From Pyrinomonadaceae bacterium (lineage in GTDB: Bacteria > Acidobacteriota > Blastocatellia > Pyrinomonadales > Pyrinomonadaceae): DNA of 5,792 bases. Below are positions 1-4,754 of this stretch, one piece after another; positions within the stretch are counted from its first letter, which is position 1, and every line of letters starts with the position of its first letter. Under the pieces are notes generated by a model. That model had not been told where the DNA came from, did no database searches, and worked only from the letters and a program-made list of their open reading frames with translations. The stretch spans positions 1 to 5,792 of the forward strand of contig JAICQI010000410.1 in the NCBI GenBank assembly GCA_025937955.1, read 5' to 3'. The translations under genes and the position numbers were made by a program.

Positions 1-1159
1 CGATCTCCGATTGGCCACCAATCACGATGTCGCCACGGTCATTCAACAGCCCATACGAAGCGCGCTCGATCTTGTGCGACACACGAGTGGTTCGCTTGCC
101 GTTGCTCGCATCCAGGAAAATCAGATCATCGCGATCGGCAATCGCGATCCTGTTTCGATCGGGAAGCAGAAGATTGGTGATGCCCTTGTCTGCGCCTTTG
201 TAACGCCACAGAACTTTGCCGGAGTTGGCGTCAAGCGCGCTCACGCCATAGGAGCCACGCTCGATCGTCTCGCCATCTTTGATTCGCGTGAACTGGCCGC
301 CGGTGCGCACGTAAAGAATGTCGCCGGCGAGGATCATTTCCGGCGTGAGCCCGAGATCTTTCGCTTCCCACTCGGTGTCGCCGGTCTGGCGCGACATGGC
401 ACGCACACGTCCATGAGCGGACACGTAGATAGACCCTTCCGTGAAGATCGGTTCTGCTTCAGTCAGCGCGAGCCCGTCTTCGTTGACGCGATACTTTTCT
501 CGCAAACGCTCCTTGCCGCTACGCGCTTCGAACGACGTAACGCCCTCATAGAAAACATAAAAGCGATTATCGATGAATACGGGTGGGTAGTAATTATCGA
601 GCGTGTAAGCGACCTCTTTGCCAGAATCTTCCGGCCAGCGCGACGGCATCATCTCGACTTCGCTGGCTTCGTATTTCCAGAGTTCATCACCGGAAGCGAG
701 ATCCAGAACGTGCAGCAGCGGGCGACGTTTGAAACCGTCGCGCGCGCGGTTCTTCGCGTCTTTCACCAGCACGACAGCGAGCAGATTCGTCGCCGGATCG
801 ACCGAAATCTGCATCACGGCGCCCTTGATCTTTTCGCTGCGCCAGATCGAGTTGCCAGTCAACACATCCACGGCTTCAATCCGCGCCTTGTCGCCCTTTT
901 CAAAACTCAACAACAACAGGTCAGTGCCGGGAACGGGCGCGACATCGGTTTCGTCAAGGGAAGTGTCTTTGCGACGCCAGAGCACTTCGCCGCTTGAGCC
1001 GTCGATCGCATACAGCGACTTCTCCGTGCCCGCGATCACCACGCCCATCTCCGTTGGTTGATAAAAGCGGATGTCTTTATCGAGTTTTGCCGTCCACGAT
1101 TGGGCGAAAGCGGGAAGGGAAGACAACAGAAAAAGCAGCAGGGTACAACTCAACTTCAT
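1..1159 (-). CDS. Exported PQQ-type beta-propeller repeat protein (3' end beyond the window)
   Basis: The frame is open from an ATG at 1159 to the left edge, giving 386 codons with no stop, so the C-terminus is missing. Residues 1-19 form a Sec signal peptide: Lys2, a Leu-rich core, and a likely cut after the PAFA of LPAFAQ. No lipobox cysteine is present. The rest contains repeated PQQ-propeller blade signatures of the type 'ALDxxSGxxLW': about residues 49-61 (LYAIDGSSGEVLW), 96-106, 149-162, 252-264, 307-320 and a weaker one at 346-355. These Trp-docking-like motifs define a seven- or eight-bladed propeller, as in BamB and quinoprotein dehydrogenases. I see no evidence that PQQ is bound or that it is an enzyme. 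A periplasmic or outer-surface binding or scaffold role is inference. The ATG lacks an obvious Shine-Dalgarno sequence. It is divergent from the plus-strand gene at 1202 across only 42 bp. Confidence 0.85.
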   Translation of the reverse strand, partial: MKLSCTLLLFLLSSLPAFAQSWTAKLDKDIRFYQPTEMGVVIAGTEKSLYAIDGSSGEVLWRRKDTSLDETDVAPVPGTDLLLLSFEKGDKARIEAVDVLTGNSIWRSEKIKGAVMQISVDPATNLLAVVLVKDAKNRARDGFKRRPLLHVLDLASGDELWKYEASEVEMMPSRWPEDSGKEVAYTLDNYYPPVFIDNRFYVFYEGVTSFEARSGKERLREKYRVNEDGLALTEAEPIFTEGSIYVSAHGRVRAMSRQTGDTEWEAKDLGLTPEMILAGDILYVRTGGQFTRIKDGETIERGSYGVSALDANSGKVLWRYKGADKGITNLLLPDRNRIAIADRDDLIFLDASNGKRTTRVSHKIERASYGLLNDRGDIVIGGQSEI

Positions 1160-1201
1160 GCGACTAGCATAACCTAAATCTGATATGCTTTGCGGCGCAA
1201 C
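1160..1201. promoter_or_regulatory. Divergent intergenic region with inverted TATGCT pair (candidate back-to-back promoters)
   Basis: This 42-bp region separates two divergent genes and must hold or overlap both promoters unless those lie inside coding sequence. It contains a perfect 6-bp inverted repeat, AGCATA at 1166-1171 and TATGCT at 1184-1189, with a 12-nt A/T-rich centre. Read outward, each arm is TATGCT, four of six matches to the sigma-70 -10 box TATAAT. Hexamers at -35 spacing (CGACTA for the plus strand, CGCAAA for the minus strand) do not resemble TTGACA. With start sites about 7 nt past the hexamers, the minus-strand mRNA would begin at about its ATG and the plus-strand leader would be about 6 nt. 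No SD sequence is visible for either gene. It could equally be an operator for a dimeric regulator. Confidence 0.3.
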
Positions 1202-2179
1202 ATGGCAAAGTTTTTCACGCAAAGGCGCAAAGGCACAGGGTTCTTGACCGTTGCGTTCCTGTTTTTGGCCGCAAACTCAACTGCCGCTCAGTCGATCGAT
1301 CCGAACGCTCCGTCTCCAGTGCGCAGCAACACTGTCACCGGCCGGATCGCCGCGCGCGATCTGGGCGATGCAAGGGTAACGGACCATTACTACGCCTTCA
1401 CCGGCACGCCTGGCGATCTGCTGATCACTGTGCAGAGCAACAACCTGAACGGCGATGTCGACGTGTTTACCGCAGGCACGTTGCGACCGCTACTCAAGCT
1501 CACGCTCTACGCTGAAATCGGAACTCCAGTTACAAAAGGAATCTACCTGCGCAAGCGCGAAGATCTGGTCTTGCGTGTGGAAGCACGCAGCCCGAATGAC
1601 GATGAGGGAACATATCGTCTCCGCTTTGGTGGCTCGTTTGAGCCCATCGTTGGTGGGCCTGATATCGCGGAAGCAGAAACGCCTGCAACGGAACCTACCC
1701 GGGCGCCAGGAACAAGACGTGTCACGTCAACAGGAGCAAGGATTAAAGAACCAGAGCCGCCCGTGACTGAAGTGGCGGCAGCGCCGACGCCTGAACCAAC
1801 ACCCGAACCGACGCCCGAAGCGAAACCGGTCGAGACACCGGCAGCCACACCGGAAAGATCTCCCGAAGTTGAAACAGAACGACCCGCGCCAACTCGAAAC
1901 ACTCGTGGACGCAGACCCGCCGGACGCCGTCCGGCGCCACGCGCACCTGACACTGCCGCCAGCGAAACGCCGGCACCGAAGCCACCACCGGTCGAGCCCG
2001 AGCCTGAAGTTGGACCACGACTCGTGATCGAAACCAGCGACGGCACTTTGATCAATCGTTCGATGAGTACTGTGAGACGAGTTACCGTTGAGAACGGTCA
2101 AGTAGTAGTTGTTGGCAAAGACGGTAAGATCGAACGCATACTTCTGTCGAACGTCGTGCGAATGTCGATCTCGCCTTAA
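1202..2179 (+). CDS. Exported protein: PPC-like beta domain, Pro/Glu/Arg-rich linker, small C-terminal beta domain
   Basis: The ATG at 1202 gives 325 residues. An in-frame TTG at 1190 would add four (MRRN) but has no better ribosome site, so I prefer the ATG. Residues 1-30 are a signal peptide: basic n-region QRRK at 7-10, hydrophobic core 14-23, likely cut near AAQ at 28-30. Residues about 40-145 resemble the PPC (pre-peptidase C-terminal) beta-sandwich family, with a 'DHYYAFTGTPGDLL' strand-turn pattern and a GTYRLRF final strand. Residues 155-270 are a low-complexity linker, first Pro/Glu/Thr-rich (PTPEPTPEPTPE at 195-206), then arginine-rich (RGRRPAGRRPAPR near 235-247), then Pro/Glu again. 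Residues 271-325 form a compact predicted beta domain ending in LLSNVVRMSISP, which I do not recognise. There is no second membrane segment or catalytic motif. PPC domains usually accompany secreted enzymes, so a stand-alone version points to a binding or structural role. Function unknown. Confidence 0.8.
   Translation: MAKFFTQRRKGTGFLTVAFLFLAANSTAAQSIDPNAPSPVRSNTVTGRIAARDLGDARVTDHYYAFTGTPGDLLITVQSNNLNGDVDVFTAGTLRPLLKLTLYAEIGTPVTKGIYLRKREDLVLRVEARSPNDDEGTYRLRFGGSFEPIVGGPDIAEAETPATEPTRAPGTRRVTSTGARIKEPEPPVTEVAAAPTPEPTPEPTPEAKPVETPAATPERSPEVETERPAPTRNTRGRRPAGRRPAPRAPDTAASETPAPKPPPVEPEPEVGPRLVIETSDGTLINRSMSTVRRVTVENGQVVVVGKDGKIERILLSNVVRMSISP
1214..1237 (+). repeat. 8-nt tandem repeat (CGCAAAGG x2) inside the signal-peptide codons
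   Basis: Two exact, adjacent copies of CGCAAAGG occupy 1218-1225 and 1226-1233, flanked by TTCA on the left and a decayed third start (CACA) on the right. The stretch encodes roughly residues 5-12 of the plus-strand protein and supplies the positive charges (QRRKG) of its signal-peptide n-region. Similar 'CACGCAAAGGCGCAAAGG' strings are, from memory, dispersed repeats in several environmental bacterial genomes. That resemblance is recollection, not a search result. Confidence 0.55.
1784..1819 (+). repeat. 12-nt coding tandem repeat, three copies (Pro-Thr-Pro-Glu)
   Basis: Three consecutive 12-nt units (CCGACGCCTGAA, CCAACACCCGAA, CCGACGCCCGAA) encode PTPE three times within the linker of the plus-strand exported protein. 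The copies differ at third codon positions, so the repeat is not freshly amplified and seems kept at the protein level. Such PTPE or PEPT linkers are extended and flexible and often separate domains of exported proteins. Confidence 0.8.
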
Positions 2180-2209
2180 TCCGCGTTTTCAATCTGCGTT
2201 ATCTGCGGC
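2179..2209 (+). repeat. 9-nt tandem repeat filling the convergent intergenic space
   Basis: Three copies of a 9-nt unit are present: ATCCGCGTT at 2179-2187, ATCTGCGTT at 2192-2200 and ATCTGCGGC at 2201-2209, with TTCA between the first two. The array begins on the last base of the plus-strand stop codon (TAA, 2177-2179) and ends exactly before the minus-strand stop codon of the TPR gene (2210-2212), so it is the whole spacer. The last 18 nt match the minus-strand element between ccmF and ccmG at 13 of 18 positions. A weak outer CCGC/GCGG pairing (2181-2184 with 2205-2208) exists but there is no U-tract, so I do not call a terminator. Confidence 0.6.
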
Positions 2210-2818
2210 CTATTTTCCTGCTTTCAAACTAGCCAGCTTATCCCGGAACTGCGGCAAATCCACACTGCTCGGATCGACTTTCTCCAGCTTCGCAATCGCA
2301 TCTTCAGCGGCAGTAGCGTCGCCTTTTTCCAACGTTGCCGCCGCTAGTCCAGCCAGCACCATTACGTCGTCAGATTTCATCTTCATCGCCGCGCGATACC
2401 ACTTTTCAGCCGTGTCGTAATGTCCCGCGTCGAGATTCACCATTCCGAGTATGACGACTGTCCGATAGTCAGTTGGCTTGAGCTGATTTGCTTTGAGCAG
2501 AAACTCGATCGCCTGATCGTAACGCTGAATCTGGTAGTAAAGCTCCGCGGCCTTGACCTGCGCTTCGAAATTGTTTGGCTCGCTGCGCGCCTTCTCGAGC
2601 GAAGCAGTGACCTGTTCCCTCACTGCCTGCGGATCCTGGCTACTTTGCCCCCCGCCACCACCACCAGCAACCGGCGGGTGGTCCGCAGGCATGCCCTGCG
2701 AAGCCGCGGTGCCCTGCGGCGACGCCATCTTCTGGCTCATCGAGCTTGCGAACATGAAACCGACAATGAATCCCAAAAGAATTCCAATGATGGCAAAAAG
2801 AATATTCTCTCTCGACAT
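2210..2818 (-). CDS. Membrane-anchored tetratricopeptide repeat protein, probable last gene of the ccm operon
   Basis: This 202-residue protein has an N-terminal membrane anchor (about 7-25, rich in Ile, Leu, Gly and Phe) without a clear cleavage site. A low-complexity linker follows (27-60, with a six-glycine run at 52-57). The C-terminal part (about 68-184) consists of about three TPR units, with helix pairs around 83-116 (AELYYQIQRYDQAIEFLLKA), 117-150 (LGMVNLDAGHYDTAEKWYRA) and 151-184 (LAAATLEKGDATAAEDAIAKL). TPR domains bind peptides or protein partners. The TPR domain should face the periplasm, as in CcmI. The gene starts 6 nt after ccmI on the same strand with no strong SD, so it is probably co-transcribed and perhaps coupled. 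A role as a second apocytochrome chaperone or CcmI partner is inferred from position and fold. A general TPR scaffold is the alternative. Confidence 0.85.
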   Translation of the reverse strand: MSRENILFAIIGILLGFIVGFMFASSMSQKMASPQGTAASQGMPADHPPVAGGGGGGQSSQDPQAVREQVTASLEKARSEPNNFEAQVKAAELYYQIQRYDQAIEFLLKANQLKPTDYRTVVILGMVNLDAGHYDTAEKWYRAAMKMKSDDVMVLAGLAAATLEKGDATAAEDAIAKLEKVDPSSVDLPQFRDKLASLKAGK

Positions 2819-2824
2819 AATGTT

Positions 2825-3712
2825 CTACTTACTGTCACCCGCTGCCAATGTTTTCGCTTCGTTGATTCGCGCAGTGATCTCACGGCCTACTTCTGACTCA
2901 GCCGGAACCTGCTTCAGCACGCGTTGCCAGTAGTCGATCGCCGTTTTGTAATCCCTGGACTGGAATGCAGCACTACCGGCAAGTTGTAGAGCTTTTGCAT
3001 TTTCCGGCTCAACTTTCAAGGCCTGCTGGATCAGCTCAATTGGCCTTCCTTCGAGGCTCCTGCCATTAGCCATTGCCGTGACAAATGCATACTCCGTCAA
3101 AAGATCCGCATCGTTTGGCTTGAGCTCGGTGGCTTTCGCGTAGGCGCCCGCTGCTTCGCCGAATCGCTCCATCGAACTGTAAGAGCGTGCCAGCATGGTC
3201 CAACCCTGCGCATCAGAGGGGTTTGACTGGAGACGTTCCGCAAGCTTCTCGACGTTCGCCTGGATCTGTTCCTGCGTCCGTTCCTGCGGCGCTCTCGCGC
3301 TGAATTGCGAAGCCGCCGCCGGTGGCTCGCTCATACTCTTCGGACTGCCGATGCCCAGGTAAAAGATAATCGCGACCAGGGGCAAACCGATGCCGAGCAC
3401 GTACACCGTGTTGCGTGCGGAAACCGGTTGGCCGGCGGGCTTTTTGGTGCTCGTTGTCGATATCGATATATCATCGAGCAAACGCCGTTCAATCTCTTCC
3501 CGATCCTGTGCGTATTGCTCCTGACTCATTATCCCGTTTTGCACGTCTGCTTCGAGCTCGGAAAGTTGACTGCGATAGACAGCGATGTTCGCGTTCTTGC
3601 GTTCGTCGTCAGTTTCGCGCTTAAACCCTTCCGAACGTTGCAATGCCGGCGGCAGGACAAACGCGAGCGCGATCAGGATCAGAACTGCACAGATCACCCA
3701 GAAGAGAATCAC
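2825..3712 (-). CDS. ccmI: Cytochrome c biogenesis protein CcmI (TPR apocytochrome chaperone)
   Basis: This is the apocytochrome c chaperone of the System I heme ligation complex, with 295 residues. It has the CcmI layout: a first membrane helix (about 2-20), a cytoplasmic loop with the family's charged coiled-coil-like segment (about 33-82, including NIAVYRSQLSELEADVQNG), a second membrane helix (about 102-121), then a periplasmic TPR domain (about 145-270; for example WTMLARSYSSMERFGEAAGAY at 171-191). E. coli-type and many proteobacterial CcmI/CycH proteins are longer, so the periplasmic part here is short and lacks an extended domain after the TPRs. The start is GTG at 3712, overlapping the ccmH stop as GTGA and preceded by a strong SD. 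Neighbours ccmH and ccmG confirm the assignment. Confidence 0.92.
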   Translation of the reverse strand: MILFWVICAVLILIALAFVLPPALQRSEGFKRETDDERKNANIAVYRSQLSELEADVQNGIMSQEQYAQDREEIERRLLDDISISTTSTKKPAGQPVSARNTVYVLGIGLPLVAIIFYLGIGSPKSMSEPPAAASQFSARAPQERTQEQIQANVEKLAERLQSNPSDAQGWTMLARSYSSMERFGEAAGAYAKATELKPNDADLLTEYAFVTAMANGRSLEGRPIELIQQALKVEPENAKALQLAGSAAFQSRDYKTAIDYWQRVLKQVPAESEVGREITARINEAKTLAAGDSK

Positions 3713-4191
3713 GTCGTCTCCTTTCCTGACGCTGCCAGTAACTCCTCTGCGCGACGATGCTCGTCAGCACTCAAGGGCTGCTCCGGAATCAATTCGCGTC
3801 GTTGCTTGATGTAAAGGTAGAGCACGTACAAGCCGCCGAGTAACAAAACAAAAGGTCCAAACCACAGCAGATACGTCGTGAACGTGACGCGAGGTTTATA
3901 GAGGATGAAGTCGCCGTAACGTTGGGTAAGGAACGTCTTGATTTCCTCGTCACTTTTACCGGCCTTCATTTGCGCGCGAATTTCGTTGCGCAGATCGGTG
4001 GCCAATCCGGCCGGCGAATCAGCGAGGGTTTGGTTCTGGCATTGCAGGCAGCGAAGTTCGTGAGATAGTTTTGCCAGGCGTTGCTCGATCACGGGATCGT
4101 CGCTGGGCCGATCTTGTTCTTGTACCTGCGCGGTGGCGAAAGAAGAAAGCAGGCACAGTAATAACAGTGCGAGCAAACGCGAGTGAGTCAT
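3709..4191 (-). CDS. ccmH: Cytochrome c maturation protein CcmH (LRCxxC thiol-redox subunit)
   Basis: CcmH is a periplasm-facing, membrane-anchored thiol protein that works with CcmG to reduce the CxxCH heme-binding cysteines of apocytochrome c before heme attachment. The protein has 160 residues: a signal peptide (1-21, probable cut after ATA), the diagnostic LRCxxC motif at 46-51 (LRCLQC, Cys48 and Cys51) followed by QNQTLADS, the conserved RYGDFILYKP segment at 91-100, and one C-terminal membrane helix (about 106-127) with a short charged tail. This matches the short CcmH/CcmL/Cyc2 form, with the TPR part encoded separately as ccmI rather than fused as in E. coli CcmH. It overlaps ccmG by 4 nt (ATGA) and has an SD-like GAGGG (4205-4201) 9 nt upstream of its ATG. 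Confidence 0.96.
   Translation of the reverse strand: MTHSRLLALLLLCLLSSFATAQVQEQDRPSDDPVIEQRLAKLSHELRCLQCQNQTLADSPAGLATDLRNEIRAQMKAGKSDEEIKTFLTQRYGDFILYKPRVTFTTYLLWFGPFVLLLGGLYVLYLYIKQRRELIPEQPLSADEHRRAEELLAASGKETT
3718..3723 (-). promoter_or_regulatory. Strong ribosome binding site for ccmI, deciding its GTG start
   Basis: On the minus strand AAGGAG lies 5 nt upstream of the GTG at 3712-3710, the best SD match in the operon. It sits inside the last codons of ccmH. Together with the GTGA overlap it supports the GTG start over any downstream ATG, and the first membrane helix needs this start. Confidence 0.8.
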
Positions 4192-4727
4192 TTGGTTATT
4201 CCCTCACGATTCAATTCCTGGACCAGAGGGAGAACTTTTTGCGACCAAACGTCGGGCATCACTGGTCCGACGTGTTTGAGTCGAATCGTACCGCTTTTAT
4301 CGATCACGTAAGTCTCAGGCGCGCCATAGACTCCGTAGTCGATCGCCACACGTCCATCGAAATCGACGGCGCTGAGCTGATAAGGATCGCCCAACTCTCC
4401 GAGCCACGCGAGTGCGTCCTCGCGCCTGTCTTTGTAATTGAGGCCAATGATTGGAGCGACTCCCGATTTGGCGTACTCGAATAAATGCTCATGCTCGTCA
4501 CGGCACGCGATACACCACGACGCCCAGACATTCAACAACCACACCTTCCCGCGCATGTCTTCGGCGGAGAAAGTCTTGTCGGGCTCTTTTAATTGCGGGA
4601 GACGGAATGTAGGCGCCGGCTTGTTGACCAGTGCCGACGGGATCTCGCGCGGATCACGCGTAAGGCCGATCGCCAGGAAGACGACGAGCACAAGAAAGAG
4701 ACCGAGTGGAATTAAATAACGAAGCAT
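4188..4727 (-). CDS. ccmG: Thiol:disulfide interchange protein CcmG (DsbE family)
   Basis: CcmG is a membrane-tethered, periplasmic thioredoxin-fold reductant that passes electrons from the CcdA/DsbD pathway to CcmH or apocytochrome c. The 179-residue length is usual for DsbE. An uncleaved N-terminal anchor spans about 4-22, followed by the family segment LVNKPAPTFRLP (33-44). The active site WCxxC is WCIAC at 71-75 (Cys72, Cys75), in the context LNVWASWCIACRDEHEH. The cis-proline loop GVYGAPETYVID is at 132-143, with the GVYGxPE signature that separates CcmG from general thioredoxins. The active-site dipeptide Ile-Ala differs from the Pro-Thr of E. coli CcmG. The start codon is separated from ccmF by a repeat-derived spacer, and only a poor SD (AAGAG touching the ATG) is seen. 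Confidence 0.96.
   Translation of the reverse strand: MLRYLIPLGLFLVLVVFLAIGLTRDPREIPSALVNKPAPTFRLPQLKEPDKTFSAEDMRGKVWLLNVWASWCIACRDEHEHLFEYAKSGVAPIIGLNYKDRREDALAWLGELGDPYQLSAVDFDGRVAIDYGVYGAPETYVIDKSGTIRLKHVGPVMPDVWSQKVLPLVQELNREGITK
4201..4205 (-). promoter_or_regulatory. Ribosome binding site of ccmH inside the ccmG 3' end
   Basis: Minus-strand GAGGG lies 9 nt before the ccmH ATG at 4191-4189, within the final codons of ccmG. With the ATGA stop/start overlap it fits translational coupling of ccmG and ccmH. Confidence 0.55.
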
Positions 4728-4732
4728 CTCTT

Positions 4733-4754
4733 AGCCACGGATTACACGGATAAA
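4733..4754 (-). repeat. 9-nt tandem repeat in the ccmF-ccmG spacer
   Basis: On the minus strand the spacer reads TTTATCCGTGTAATCCGTGG, then CTAAGAG before the ccmG ATG. Two 9-nt units, ATCCGTGTA (4751-4743) and ATCCGTGGC (4742-4734), sit 3 nt after the ccmF stop codon (TAG, 4757-4755). The element has the same orientation relative to its upstream gene as the related array at 2179-2209. It takes up almost all of the 27-nt spacer and lies where the ccmG ribosome site should be. Strings of this type are, from memory, dispersed repeats in several environmental bacterial phyla. Confidence 0.6.

Noticed and set aside
11..997. Long plus-strand open frame of 328 codons opposite the PQQ-propeller gene
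   Set aside because: The minus strand here encodes a signal peptide and repeated PQQ blade motifs. The plus-strand translation has no recognisable domain and is an antisense shadow of a GC-rich gene.
1..1159. BamB outer-membrane assembly lipoprotein or PQQ-dependent dehydrogenase
   Set aside because: There is no lipobox cysteine after the signal peptide as BamB has, and no dehydrogenase cofactor or heme-binding motif in the visible part, so only the propeller fold is called.
1190..1201. TTG start adding MRRN to the plus-strand exported protein
   Set aside because: No SD precedes it, TTG is the rarer start, and the ATG at 1202 already gives a complete signal peptide. It cannot be fully excluded.
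1543..2055. Minus-strand open frame of 170 codons, Gly/Val/Ser-rich, opposite the exported protein
   Set aside because: Its low-complexity composition is just the reverse complement of the Pro/Glu linker codons. The plus strand has a signal peptide and folded domains at both ends.
2180..2209. Bidirectional transcription terminator between convergent genes
   Set aside because: Only a 4-bp CCGC/GCGG pairing with a 20-nt loop and no T-run is present. The space is better explained by the 9-nt repeat.
3305..3814. Plus-strand open frame of 169 codons opposite ccmI and ccmH
   Set aside because: It covers clearly conserved CcmI and CcmH sequence on the other strand and shows no protein-like features of its own.
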